From: Halorubrum depositum
GTDB taxonomy: Archaea > Halobacteriota > Halobacteria > Halobacteriales > Haloferacaceae
DNA: 64,000 bases
NCBI RefSeq assembly: GCF_007671725.1
Contig: NZ_VCNM01000002.1
Location: 124,001 to 188,000, forward strand
Reading direction: 5' to 3'
A model generated the notes under the pieces. That model had not been told where the DNA came from. It saw nothing but the letters and a program-made list of their open reading frames with translations, and searched no databases. Shown here piece by piece: positions 1 to 8,421 of this stretch; position 1 is the stretch's first letter; every line of letters starts with the position of its first letter. The translations under genes were made by a program, and so were the position numbers.

Positions 1-1
1 G

Positions 2-595
2 ACGTATCCGGTTGGCGTCGCGGGCTACGTCGTCGGCGTCCTGCTTGCACGGCTGGTCGCGTTGGTTGCGGTCGTCGGCCTCCCATTCGCCGTGATCGGC
101 GGCTACGTCTGGCTGACCGCCGCCCCTGACACCGGAATCTTCGCGACCCACGCGGGCGTCGACTCGCCGCTGCTGTACGTCCGTTTTCTCGCACTGATCA
201 CGCTGTTCGGAGCGGCGTTCCTCGCCCTGTCGATGTGGGTGTCGGCAGCAGCGACGAGCCGGCGGGGCGCGGCCGCGCTCGCGGTCCTCGCGTTCCTCGT
301 CGGTACGCTCGGCGGCGACCTAGCGCTCATTCAGTCGTTGATGGCTGGTGCCGACCCGTCGACAGTCGCCGGACGAGCCGCGCTCATGCCGAACGGAGCC
401 TTCCGAGGGCTCGTCTTCGAGACCGTGATCGGCGTTTCGTTCGCGCAGGAGGGGAACGTCGTCGACGTCGGCCGGGCGGTCGGCTCGCTTGCGGGGTGGA
501 CGCTCTTCGGAAGCCTCGCTTCGGTCGGAACTCTCGTCTTCCGGGAGCGCATGAGTACCGCAATCGAACGGAGCCGATTCCGGTTCGCGGAGTGA
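2..595 (+). CDS. NosY-like ABC-2 permease, C-terminal part (5' truncated)
   Basis: The reading frame is open from the window edge, so the N-terminus lies outside; the TTG at 62 is probably internal. The visible part is strongly hydrophobic, with about five membrane helices separated by short polar loops, ending in a basic cytoplasmic tail. The loop layout and the late segment LMPNGAFRGLVFETVIG resemble the NosY type of ABC-2 permease, which with NosF and NosD serves copper-site maturation of nitrous oxide reductase. The next gene encodes a NosL-like lipoprotein, which supports this reading. NosY is inferred from fold and context, since the diagnostic ATPase is not in view. Confidence 0.7.
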   Translation, partial: TYPVGVAGYVVGVLLARLVALVAVVGLPFAVIGGYVWLTAAPDTGIFATHAGVDSPLLYVRFLALITLFGAAFLALSMWVSAAATSRRGAAALAVLAFLVGTLGGDLALIQSLMAGADPSTVAGRAALMPNGAFRGLVFETVIGVSFAQEGNVVDVGRAVGSLAGWTLFGSLASVGTLVFRERMSTAIERSRFRFAE

Positions 596-724
596 GGAAT
601 CCGGTCGCGGGATCGTATCGGAATTCGAGTCGTCCGTTCCCTTCGCGGCATCAACGCACCCAATCGTTGTGTGAGGCGAATTCGACGTTCCCACCAGAAC
701 GGATATGATCGGGTGAGCGTAAGC

Positions 725-1303
725 ATGGGTATGAACCGACGCCGCGTCATCGCTACCGGGATCGGCGGTGCGGTCACCGGACTCGCCGGCTGTCTCGGCG
801 GGAGCGCCTCCGAGGAAACGCTCCCCGACCCGGCAGATCTTGAGGGAGAGTTCGACACCGACCACGGGATGGCGATCGGCCCTCACGGGGGCGCAAACGG
901 GCAGATCTTCTACCGAGACGCCGATCCGCGGGACGAGGGCAATCCGGCGTGGTTCCACACCCTCGTCCACAGCTTCTTTCCCTACCACTTCGATCGGCTG
1001 GACCGCGGCTGGGAGCCGGTCGTCGTCTACGTAACCGACTTCTCGCGCGTCGAGTACACCGTGCGGCAGCGTGACGGTGCGCCGCGAATGCCGTCGCCGA
1101 CGGCACCGGAGACGTTCGCCGACGCAACCGACCTCCTCTACGTCGCCGAAAGCGACGTGATGGGTGGGATGGGCCCGGCGCTCCACCCGTTCTCGGACCA
1201 AGAGGAGGCCCAATCGTTCATCGACACCCACAGCGGCCAGATGTTTGATTACGAAGAGATCGACCGCACCCTGATCGAAGGGATTCGACAATCGGAAAAC
1301 TGA
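725..1303 (+). CDS. nosL: NosL-like copper lipoprotein lacking the Cys-Gly-Met cysteine
   Basis: Exported lipoprotein of the NosL family, which delivers Cu(I) during assembly of nitrous oxide reductase. A twin-arginine signal (MNRRRVIATG) and lipobox (LAGC) open the protein; the start is ATG 725 or 731, as an upstream GTG would bury the signal. The body carries the NosL-like signature YVAESDVMGGMGPALHPF followed by an EEAQSFIDTHSGQ helix. The usual N-terminal Cys-x-x-Cys-Gly-Met copper motif reads DTDHGM here, so the Cys next to Gly-Met is His. The gene lies about 130 bp after the NosY-like gene on the same strand. The copper role is from family knowledge; the altered ligand may change it. 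Confidence 0.8.
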   Translation: MGMNRRRVIATGIGGAVTGLAGCLGGSASEETLPDPADLEGEFDTDHGMAIGPHGGANGQIFYRDADPRDEGNPAWFHTLVHSFFPYHFDRLDRGWEPVVVYVTDFSRVEYTVRQRDGAPRMPSPTAPETFADATDLLYVAESDVMGGMGPALHPFSDQEEAQSFIDTHSGQMFDYEEIDRTLIEGIRQSEN

Positions 1304-1384
1304 GTGGACGAACCGGACGGATCGGGAGAGAGGCGGTCACCGATTGTCACAGCGCGGGCACAGTTGCGATTGGGTCTGGTCGAG

Positions 1385-1783
1385 TCAGTCCGCAGTGGAG
1401 CTGTCACTTAGTGAGCCCGGCGCGTACGCATACACCGCGTAGAGAACCATCGCGGCGATCAGGAAATCGAGGCTGTGTTCGACGAAGTGATGAACCGGCA
1501 TCGGGACGATCCCCAACACGGTCCCGGCACCGACCAGCGACCGCAGAACGAGCACGCCGACCGCAGCGCTGATCAGTCGGTACTGGCCGGTCTGGCGGCG
1601 TCGATACGCGACGAGACTCACGAGAAACAGTATACCGGTTCCGATCCCGGCGCACGCGATGACGGCCAGTAGCACGGGCGACCCTTGGACGGTGAGTGGC
1701 ACGAACGCCGGGAAGACGGCCCGAGTGGTGAGAGATGCGATCACGACACTGGTCAGTATGCGTTCGAAGTGATAAGAAGACAC
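1385..1783 (-). CDS. Small four-helix membrane protein of unknown function
   Basis: A 132-residue protein with four predicted membrane helices (roughly residues 8-31, 34-60, 68-92 and 105-121), a basic loop (YRRRQTGQYR) after the second helix and a short polar tail. I recognise no catalytic or metal motif beyond a few His residues (PVHHFVEHS) between helices three and four, which could bind metal. It is divergent from a winged-helix regulator with 76 bp between starts, a layout that often means the regulator controls the membrane protein. Its place between the nosL-like and SCO-like genes suggests a link to copper or respiration; that is inference. Confidence 0.65.
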   Translation of the reverse strand: MSSYHFERILTSVVIASLTTRAVFPAFVPLTVQGSPVLLAVIACAGIGTGILFLVSLVAYRRRQTGQYRLISAAVGVLVLRSLVGAGTVLGIVPMPVHHFVEHSLDFLIAAMVLYAVYAYAPGSLSDSSTAD

Positions 1784-1859
1784 GGGGCGGAACGTTCCCG
1801 TGCGAGGAGAACGCCCCGACAGGTTTTATCTCTCAGCCGATTACTGGCGAATACTCACG

Positions 1860-2363
1860 ATGGCGACGACCAGAGATCGGGTGCGACAACACGTCCGGGA
1901 GACACCCGGCGTCCACTTCAACCAGGTGGAACGCGATCTGGACATCGCCACCGGACAGGCGCAGTACCACCTTCGGCGACTGGTGAACGACGAGGAGTTG
2001 ATCGTCGAGCGGATCGCTGGTCAAACTCACTACTTCGACCCGTCGTTCGACCCGTGGGAGCGGCGTGCTCTCGCGTTCCTTCGACGTGAGACCGCCCGCG
2101 AGATCGTACTGCGGCTCCATGCGGACGGTCCTCTTCGCCCGGAAACACTAACCACAGAATTGGACCTCGCGCGGAGCACGGTCTCGTGGCACGTCTCGAC
2201 CCTCAGCGACGCTGGAATCGTCACGAAATCCGACGACCGCCCGATGACGATCACGCTGACCCGCCCGGACCGCACGGCTGAGTTGCTTGAGGTGGTGTCG
2301 CCCTCGCTGCCAGACCGGCTCGTCGACCGGTTCATTCGAAGCGTCGACAGCCTCTTCGAATAA
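1860..2363 (+). CDS. Double winged-helix transcriptional regulator
   Basis: A 167-residue cytoplasmic DNA-binding protein. Two winged-helix units are visible in tandem: residues 1-65 (RDRVRQHVRETPGVHFNQVE, then GQAQYHLRRLVNDEEL) and about 75-135 (EIVLRLHADGPLRPETL, then LARSTVSWHVSTLSDAGIV). Both follow the haloarchaeal pattern of a helix-turn-helix reading H-x-x-x-L followed by a short wing. ATG 1860 is chosen because the frame upstream of it is basic, non-homologous and overlaps the divergent promoter. The neighbours suggest control of the divergent membrane protein or of the nos/SCO genes. No ligand-binding domain is present. Confidence 0.8.
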   Translation: MATTRDRVRQHVRETPGVHFNQVERDLDIATGQAQYHLRRLVNDEELIVERIAGQTHYFDPSFDPWERRALAFLRRETAREIVLRLHADGPLRPETLTTELDLARSTVSWHVSTLSDAGIVTKSDDRPMTITLTRPDRTAELLEVVSPSLPDRLVDRFIRSVDSLFE

Positions 2364-2459
2364 GGAGCCGACTGGCTGGACCCGCCCGGATCGGACGCAA
2401 GTGGCGCGTTCGAAGGTCACACCAGATACCTCAAGACCGCGGGACCGATACGCGAACGT

Positions 2460-3146
2460 ATGGACCGACGGAGTTTCTGTAAAACGGCCGGCGTCGCGGG
2501 AGTCACCGCCGGCACTGCCGGTTGTCTTGGTGTCCTTGGCAGTAGTGGCGCCGAAGGAACCGTTCTCGGACCGCCGGAGCGAGACCTCAGCGAGGCATCA
2601 TTCCCGAGCTACGGTGACAACATGCCCGAGTTCACCGTCCCCGACCCGATCCACGGCGAGGAGATATCGACGGCCCAGTTCGAGGGCGAGCGCGCGGTGC
2701 TGTGGACGTCATTTTACACCAACTGTCCGGACGGGGTGTGTCCCGCACTCATTCTCCGGCTCCGTCGCGGACAGGAGGCCGCCGCCGAGGTGGGATACGG
2801 CGACCAAGTCGCGTTTCTCCCCATCACGTTCGATCCCGAGCGCGACACCGCCGAGGCCCTCCGCGAGTACGCCGGCCAGCAGGGGGTCGACCTCGACGCG
2901 GGGAACTGGCACTTCCTCCGCCCAGAGACCTACGAGCGGGCCCAAGAGATACACGACGAGCACTTCGGTCTGAAGATCGAGAAGCAACCGGCAGATGACA
3001 TCGAGAATTTAGAGTATCGCTTCCCGCACTACGGGCTCATCATCCTCGCCAATAAGCAAGGGATCATCGAGCGGGCGTACCCACGGGGCCCGCGAACCGA
3101 CATCGAACGGCTCGTCGACGACCTCGGACGAGTTGCCACCGCGTGA
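2460..3146 (+). CDS. SCO1/SenC-family copper chaperone lipoprotein
   Basis: Thioredoxin-fold, membrane-anchored extracytoplasmic protein of the SCO family, which loads copper onto oxidases or nitrous oxide reductase or acts as a thiol reductase. It has a Tat lipoprotein signal (MDRRSFCKTAG, then TAGC at residues 19-22). The copper motif is C89-PDGV-C94 with the partner His at about residue 190 (FPHYGLIIL). Two cysteines separated by four residues differ from the canonical CxxxC. The stretch ITFDPERDTAEALREYA is typical of SCO proteins. It lies between a regulator and a SafE-like copper protein. A role in copper-centre assembly for N2O reductase or oxidase is inferred. Confidence 0.85.
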   Translation: MDRRSFCKTAGVAGVTAGTAGCLGVLGSSGAEGTVLGPPERDLSEASFPSYGDNMPEFTVPDPIHGEEISTAQFEGERAVLWTSFYTNCPDGVCPALILRLRRGQEAAAEVGYGDQVAFLPITFDPERDTAEALREYAGQQGVDLDAGNWHFLRPETYERAQEIHDEHFGLKIEKQPADDIENLEYRFPHYGLIILANKQGIIERAYPRGPRTDIERLVDDLGRVATA

Positions 3147-3231
3147 CAGTTCTTGGGTTCCGGGAGGCCAGCTACCGTCGTTTTCCGCATCGTAGTTGTT
3201 GATTGGGGGCCCGTCGCCGATATCGAGCCAG

Positions 3232-3237
3232 AAAAAA
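3232..3237 (-). terminator. T-run terminator after the SafE-like gene
   Basis: Six A on the plus strand read as TTTTTT on the minus strand, 14 nt after the stop of the SafE-like gene. This fits an archaeal U-tract terminator; there is no strong hairpin. Confidence 0.45.
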
Positions 3238-3251
3238 GGTCCAGTGCTCGG

Positions 3252-4052
3252 TCAGTGCCCCATCGCGCCCCCGAGGGGCTGGTAATGCGGGAACATCGGG
3301 TGTGGAAGATGAACACCGAGCGCCATCAGCCCGTGCGCGAGCAGCACGTACCCCAGCACGACGAACACCACGCCGAGTAGCCGATGAACACGACGCCGGT
3401 GGGCAACGTCAATCGACTGGATAATCGTCCCATAGAGGAAGACGGCCGGAATCGTCCCAATACCGAGGGCACCGAGAGCGATTCCACCGGTGGTCGGGGA
3501 GCCGCTCGCGAAGGCGAACAGATACGCGGGATACAGCATCGGGCAGGGAAGAAACGCGTGGACGGCCCCGAGCCCAACAATACTCGGGCTGTTGACGTGC
3601 CGATGGACTCTCGTTGCGAGCCACGACGTAACGCGCTGGACGCCGGGTATTCGAATATCGCCTCCGCTTCCTCCAATCACATATCGAACGCCTGTCGCCA
3701 CAATGAACCCTCCGACCGCAAGACCGACAACACCTCGCAGGAGGTCGGCGATCGGTGTCAGCTGGTCAGCGGTGACGAACACGACACTTCCGAGCGCGCC
3801 GAAGAGAGTCCCGAGAATTGCGTATGTCGTCGCTCGGCCGACGTTGAACAGGAAGTGCTGGCGAACCTCGTAGGTCGTGAGATGACCGGCACGCCCGTCG
3901 TTGGCTGTCACCGTTCCGCCATCGGACTGCGGCGTCATTTGTTTCGAGTACATCGTCACTAACGGCCCACACATCCCGATACAGTGTGCGCCGCCGAGCA
4001 CGCCGATGAGAACGAAGAGGACGACGTCAATTCGGAGGAGCGACTCGATCAT
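3252..4052 (-). CDS. SafE/DsbD-like membrane protein (sulfite exporter TauE/SafE family)
   Basis: A 266-residue integral membrane protein with about six helices. The first helix carries GGAHCIGMCGP (Cys24 and Cys28), the hallmark of the DsbD-like/UreH-like transmembrane family (COG2836), and a second cysteine motif FLPCPMLYP lies in the middle. Relatives move reducing power or metals and often sit beside copper-oxidase assembly genes, as here next to a SCO protein. The C-terminus (ALGVHLPHPMFPHYQ, then GAMGH) is rich in His and Met, a likely copper-binding tail. It is convergent with the SCO gene. Family assignment is firm; substrate is inferred. Confidence 0.8.
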   Translation of the reverse strand: MIESLLRIDVVLFVLIGVLGGAHCIGMCGPLVTMYSKQMTPQSDGGTVTANDGRAGHLTTYEVRQHFLFNVGRATTYAILGTLFGALGSVVFVTADQLTPIADLLRGVVGLAVGGFIVATGVRYVIGGSGGDIRIPGVQRVTSWLATRVHRHVNSPSIVGLGAVHAFLPCPMLYPAYLFAFASGSPTTGGIALGALGIGTIPAVFLYGTIIQSIDVAHRRRVHRLLGVVFVVLGYVLLAHGLMALGVHLPHPMFPHYQPLGGAMGH

Positions 4053-4296
4053 AGTCGTTCTCGGTTGCGTACGGATTTGTGTCGTCTGGTGTATCTCTCG
4101 AACGAGCTCTGCGAATTCAATGAAAAATAGAAAGCGATGCTAGAGTGTGTATATTATTCCATATATTTAAGTAGAAAATAGAAGGCACGCATCAAACACA
4201 TCCTCCAAGGTTATGCACGAAGCGAGCCACGCAAACGGAGAATCCGAACTGCCGGAATCTGAGGAAAACGAGCCGAGAGAATGGACGAGCGGAGAT
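4053..4296. other. AT-rich intergenic gap between the copper cluster and proA
   Basis: No gene is supported here. The stretch around 4115-4195 is strikingly AT-rich (for example TATTATTCCATATATTTAAG) against a GC-rich background. It lies upstream of the SafE-like gene and downstream of proA, so it may hold the SafE promoter and the pro operon terminator. Confidence 0.5.
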
Positions 4297-5634
4297 CTAG
4301 CGTCCGCCGAACTCCCACTCGGCGTCGAGCTCGCGGTGGGTGAACGGGAGCGCGTCCTCGCCGCTGTAGCTCGCGACGAGGTGCCCGTCGCCCTCGAGGT
4401 AGTACTTGTACGTCGTCAGTCCCTCCAACCCGACCGGGCCGCGCGCGTGGACCTTTCCGGTCGAGATACCCACCTCGGCGCCGAGCCCGTAGCGGTAGCC
4501 GTCGGCGAAGCGGGTGGAGGCGTTGTGGAAGACGCTCGCGGCGTCGATCCCGGTCATGAACGCGTCGGCGGCAGAGCGGTCCTCCGTGACGATGGACTCC
4601 GTGTGTTTGGAGCCGTGCGCGTTGACGTGCTCGACCGCCTCGTAGACGTCGTCGACGAGCTTGATCGACAGTTCGAGGTCGCCGTACTCCGTGTCCCAGT
4701 CGTCGTCGGTCGCCGCGCCGACGTCGACGATCTCCCGGGTCGCCGCGTCGCCGCGGAGCTCGACGCCGGCCTCCTCGTAACGCTCGACGAGGTCGGGGAG
4801 GAGGTCCGGCGCGACGGACTCGTTCACGAGCAGCGTTTCGACCGCGTTACACACCGCCGGGTACTGGACCTTCGCGTCGAAGGCGACGTCGGCGGCCATC
4901 TCGAGGTCGGCCTCGTCGTCGACGTAGACGTGACAGACCCCCTCCGTGTGGCCGAGCACGGGGATCTGCGTGTTGTCCTGGATGTAGGAGACGAACTCCG
5001 AGGAGCCGCGCGGCATCACCAGGTCGACGGCGTCGTCGCGCTCGAGGAGGCGGTCGACCTCCTCGTGGGCCTCGACGAGCCCCGCCCAGCCGTCGGGGAG
5101 GTCGGCGGTCGCCTCGCGGATCACGCGGTGGAGGACGCGGTTCGACTCGCTCGCCTCGCTGCCGCCCTTGAGGATGACGGCGTTGCCGGACTTCAGGGCG
5201 AGCGCCGCGATCTGGACGAGCGCGTCCGGCCGCGACTCGAAGACGGTCGCGACCACGCCGATCGGCACCGACACCCGGAACAGCTCCAGCCCCTCGTCGA
5301 GTTCGCGGGCCGCGAGCGTCCGGCCGAGGGGGTCGTCCTGCCCGGCGACGGACTCGACCATTCCGGCGATGTCCTCGAGCTTCGCGGCGTCGAGCTTCAG
5401 GCGGTCGACGAGCGCCTGCGTGTACTCGCCGGCCGCCAGCATCTCCTCGGCCGCCTCGACGTCCCGCGCGTTCGCGTCGAGGATCTCCGCCTCGTTCGCG
5501 CGGAGGGCGTCGGCGATCGACCGGAGCGCCGCGTCTCGGGTCGCCTCGTCGGCGTTGGCGAGCCGCAGGGCGGCCCGCCCGCTCTGTTCGACCAGTTCGT
5601 CCGTGTCGCGCTCGATCTCGGTGGTCTCACTCAT
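4297..5634 (-). CDS. proA: Glutamate-5-semialdehyde dehydrogenase ProA
   Basis: Reduces gamma-glutamyl phosphate to glutamate-5-semialdehyde with NADPH, the second step of proline synthesis, in the cytoplasm. The 445-residue protein has an aldehyde dehydrogenase fold with the nucleotide segment [12 protein letters not shown] (residues 148-158) and the catalytic Cys262 in [15 protein letters not shown]. The C-terminal [20 protein letters not shown] is conserved in ProA. ATG 5634 (MSETTE) is preferred to the GTG at 5643; it overlaps the end of proB by 8 nt. It is the last gene of proC-proB-proA, all read leftward with overlapping ends, so translational coupling is likely. Confidence 0.95.
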   Translation of the reverse strand: MSETTEIERDTDELVEQSGRAALRLANADEATRDAALRSIADALRANEAEILDANARDVEAAEEMLAAGEYTQALVDRLKLDAAKLEDIAGMVESVAGQDDPLGRTLAARELDEGLELFRVSVPIGVVATVFESRPDALVQIAALALKSGNAVILKGGSEASESNRVLHRVIREATADLPDGWAGLVEAHEEVDRLLERDDAVDLVMPRGSSEFVSYIQDNTQIPVLGHTEGVCHVYVDDEADLEMAADVAFDAKVQYPAVCNAVETLLVNESVAPDLLPDLVERYEEAGVELRGDAATREIVDVGAATDDDWDTEYGDLELSIKLVDDVYEAVEHVNAHGSKHTESIVTEDRSAADAFMTGIDAASVFHNASTRFADGYRYGLGAEVGISTGKVHARGPVGLEGLTTYKYYLEGDGHLVASYSGEDALPFTHRELDAEWEFGGR

Positions 5635-6514
5635 TCGTCTCACCCGATGTCGGCACGAATAGCGTGCCCGTCGGTTTACCGGCTGCGATCCGCGCTAACA
5701 CGTCTCGGGTGGCGGACCCGGCGATGACGGCGGGGGTACCGCTCTCGGCGACGTCGCGCGCGCCCTCCACCTTCGTCTGGATCCCGCCGAAGTCGGTGGC
5801 GGTGCTGTCGCCGACGAGCTCGCGGACGGCGTCGTAGTTCGTTCCGACCGCCTCGATGACGGTCGCCTCCGGGTCGCGCTTCGGGTTCCCGGTGTACACA
5901 CCGTCGACGTCGGTGAGCGTGACCAGCAGATCGACGTCGAGCGCCATCGCGGCCGACGCCGACAGCATGTCGTTGTCGCCGATCCGCAGCTCGTCGGTCG
6001 CGACCGCGTCGTTCTCGTTGATGACGGGGACGACGCCCCAGTCCAGCAGGGTCTCGACGGTGTTCGTGAAGTTGTCGAACCGCTCCGGCGCGTCGAGGTC
6101 GGCGCCGGTCACGAGGATCTGCGCGACCGGCTGCTCGTATCGGTCGAAGCTCTGCGTGTAGTGGCGCATCAGGAGGCTCTGGCCGACCGTCGACAGCGCC
6201 TGGCGCTCGTCGATCACGTCGCTTCCGCGGTCGATGTCGACGTCGACCGCGGCGGAGCCGCCGTTTCCGAGCCGACCGATCCCGGCGCCGACGGCGCCCG
6301 AGGAGACGAGGACGACCTCCTTGCCCCGCCGCCGGAGGTCCATCACGTCGGCGACGAGCTTGTCGAGCTTCACGCGGTCGAGCCGCGAGTCCTCGTCGGT
6401 CAGGGAGTTGGTGCCGGCCTTCACCACCACGCGGTCGGCCTCGGCGGCCGCGGTCCGCGCGCGGTCGACGGCGTCGGCGTCCACGGCTCCGACCGCGGTC
6501 CCCTCACTCGTCAT
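5627..6514 (-). CDS. proB: Glutamate 5-kinase ProB (no PUA domain)
   Basis: Phosphorylates glutamate at the gamma-carboxylate with ATP, the first step of proline synthesis. The 295-residue amino-acid-kinase fold shows [12 protein letters not shown] (residues 29-40), [15 protein letters not shown] and [20 protein letters not shown], which bind ATP and glutamate. Bacterial ProB enzymes are usually about 370 residues with a C-terminal PUA domain; this one stops after the kinase domain, a short form that may differ in proline feedback. Its start overlaps proC by 11 nt and its end overlaps proA. Confidence 0.95.
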   Translation of the reverse strand: MTSEGTAVGAVDADAVDRARTAAAEADRVVVKAGTNSLTDEDSRLDRVKLDKLVADVMDLRRRGKEVVLVSSGAVGAGIGRLGNGGSAAVDVDIDRGSDVIDERQALSTVGQSLLMRHYTQSFDRYEQPVAQILVTGADLDAPERFDNFTNTVETLLDWGVVPVINENDAVATDELRIGDNDMLSASAAMALDVDLLVTLTDVDGVYTGNPKRDPEATVIEAVGTNYDAVRELVGDSTATDFGGIQTKVEGARDVAESGTPAVIAGSATRDVLARIAAGKPTGTLFVPTSGETNE

Positions 6515-7280
6515 CGAACGCCTCGGCGAGCTCCCGCGAGCGCTCCTCGGCCGCCGCGACGGCGTCGATCACCGCCTCGTCGGCGTCGCTGTCCCAGAGG
6601 ACCTCCATCCCCTCGATCGTCGTCCCGTTCGGCGAGCAGACGGCGTCGATCAGCTCGTCGACGCTCCGGTCGTCGCGGAGCACCGTCTCGGCCGCGCCCT
6701 TGAACGTCTGCGCGGCGAGCGTCTCCGCCTGTTCGGGTTCGAGCCCGCCGTCGATCCCGGCCCGTTTCACCGCGTCGATGAGGTAGAAGGCGAAGGCGGG
6801 GCCGCTGCCGTTGACCGCGGTCGAGACGTCCATCAGCGACTCGTCGACCTCGACGAACTCGCCGGCGTCGTCGAGCATCGCGCGGACCTCGTCGGTGAGA
6901 CCCTCGTTCGTCGCCGCCGCGGCCATGTCGCCGGTCTCGGCCGCGAGGTTGGGCATAATCCGGACGACCGTGGCGGGCGTTCGCTCGTCGACGTACCCGC
7001 GGGGGAGCCCCGCGGCGAGCGTCACGAGCTGCTGGTCGGCGGAGAGGTCGAGGTCCGCGAGGACGTGCTCGGCCACGTCCGGTTTCACGGCGAGGACCAC
7101 GACGTCGGCCTCTTTCGCCGCGTCGACGTCGTCCGTCGTCTCGTCGGCGGCGTCCGCGACGGCGGCGAGCGCGTCGGGATCGAGGTCGATCGCCGTCAGG
7201 TGATACGAGCCGGTTCTCGCGAGGCCGCGCAACAGGGCACCCCCCATGTTCCCGCAGCCGATGACGCTCACGCGTGTCAT
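6504..7280 (-). CDS. proC: Pyrroline-5-carboxylate reductase ProC
   Basis: Converts pyrroline-5-carboxylate to proline with NAD(P)H. The 258-residue protein starts with a Rossmann motif ([14 protein letters not shown], residues 5-18) and has the C-terminal dimerisation region with [15 protein letters not shown] and [13 protein letters not shown], characteristic of P5C reductases. ATG 7280 (MTRVSVIG) is chosen because the Rossmann strand must begin within a few residues; the frame extends 10 residues further to 7310 without conserved content. It is the first gene of the proCBA operon, an order that puts the last pathway enzyme first. Confidence 0.95.
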   Translation of the reverse strand: MTRVSVIGCGNMGGALLRGLARTGSYHLTAIDLDPDALAAVADAADETTDDVDAAKEADVVVLAVKPDVAEHVLADLDLSADQQLVTLAAGLPRGYVDERTPATVVRIMPNLAAETGDMAAAATNEGLTDEVRAMLDDAGEFVEVDESLMDVSTAVNGSGPAFAFYLIDAVKRAGIDGGLEPEQAETLAAQTFKGAAETVLRDDRSVDELIDAVCSPNGTTIEGMEVLWDSDADEAVIDAVAAAEERSRELAEAFDDE

Positions 7281-7347
7281 GTTACCTGCAGGGAGTAGGT
7301 TCAGGGTCATACCAACTGCGGTTTGGACAAGACTGCCGCCGGGAGAG

Positions 7348-7352
7348 AAAAA
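7348..7352 (-). terminator. T-run terminator after the GT4 gene
   Basis: Five T on the minus strand, 25 nt beyond the stop of the glycosyltransferase gene and before proC. Short U-tracts like this end many archaeal transcripts. Confidence 0.35.
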
Positions 7353-7376
7353 CGCCCGACTGACGGCGGGCCGGCC

Positions 7377-8372
7377 TCAGACCAGCCGCTCGTACAGCGA
7401 CCGGTACCGCTCCGCGATCGCGTCGAGCGAGAACGCCTCGCTGCGGGCGGCCGCGTTCGACCCGAGCCGCTCGCGGAGCGCGGGGTCTTCCAGCCGCCGG
7501 ATCGCGTCCGCGAACGCCTCCGTCTCGGCGTCGCCGTCGGCGGGGTCGATCTTGAGGCAGTCCTCGCCGTCGTCGAGCCACGAGAACGTCTCGATGTCGC
7601 GGACGACGACCGCCTTTCCGGCGGTCATCGCCTCCAGCAGCGCGATCCCCTCGTTCTCCTCGTGGGTCGGGAACAGGAACACGTCGCCCGCGGCGAACGC
7701 GCCGCGGACGTCGTCGACGAAGCCTGTGAACGTGCAGTTGTCGGGCGACTCCTCGATGAGTCGGGTTGTCTCGCGGCCCTTCAGGGACAGGTCGAGCGGG
7801 CCGAACCACGCGAAGTCGACGTCGGGGAGTTCGCGGGCGACCTCCACGAACGTCTCTAACCCCTTCCGCTTGATCACGTGGCCGACGAGGAAGACGGTGG
7901 GGGGCTCTAGGTCGTACCGCTCGCGGTATTCGTCTTCCAGCGACTCGAACCCCGCCAGCTTCTCGCGGTCGACGCCGTTCGAGATGACGGTTGTCGGGGC
8001 GTCGGTGTACCCCTCGATCACGCCGCGGTTGTACTCGGAGGGACAGACGAGCGCGTCGGCGAGCCCGTATGCCCGGCGCAGGTAGGGCCTGAGCGGCTTC
8101 GCGAGCGCGTTGGTGAACCGGAAGCTGTCGCCGAAGTCCTCGGCGGTGACGTGGGTGTGCGCCACCACCGGCACGCCGCGGTCGCGCGCCCGCTTCGCGT
8201 ACCACGCCGAGCGCGGCCCCATCAGGTTGCAGTGGAGCACGTCGGCGTCGAGGGTCGGCTCGGTGGTGTACTCGATCCCGACTCGATCGAGCATCTTCCG
8301 CTGGTGGACGACCGACTCCTTGATGCCGCCCGTCACGTGGTCTTCGAACTCGAAGTAGTGGCTGACCTTCAT
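7377..8372 (-). CDS. GT4-type glycosyltransferase
   Basis: A 331-residue GT-B fold enzyme that transfers a nucleotide-sugar residue to a lipid or glycan at the inner face of the membrane. Typical GT4 elements are the acceptor-side ADVLHCN, the linker ADALVCPSEYNRGVIE, a donor region TVFLVGHVIKRKG, and the E-x7-E element in THEENEGIALLEAMTAGKAVV. It has no signal peptide. It lies 49 bp after an alkaline-phosphatase-fold gene in the same direction, and a second GT4 gene lies 4.5 kb away. A role in surface-layer N-glycan or glycolipid synthesis is plausible; the substrate cannot be read from sequence. Confidence 0.85.
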   Translation of the reverse strand: MKVSHYFEFEDHVTGGIKESVVHQRKMLDRVGIEYTTEPTLDADVLHCNLMGPRSAWYAKRARDRGVPVVAHTHVTAEDFGDSFRFTNALAKPLRPYLRRAYGLADALVCPSEYNRGVIEGYTDAPTTVISNGVDREKLAGFESLEDEYRERYDLEPPTVFLVGHVIKRKGLETFVEVARELPDVDFAWFGPLDLSLKGRETTRLIEESPDNCTFTGFVDDVRGAFAAGDVFLFPTHEENEGIALLEAMTAGKAVVVRDIETFSWLDDGEDCLKIDPADGDAETEAFADAIRRLEDPALRERLGSNAAARSEAFSLDAIAERYRSLYERLV

Positions 8373-8421
8373 CGCGGGGGCGCGGCGTGAGTCGCCGGGG
8401 CGACGCGTGTCCGGCCGGCGC

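Noticed and set aside
4213-5727. A 504-codon plus-strand frame opposite proA
   Set aside because: Antisense shadow of proA; residues are repetitive and without domain.
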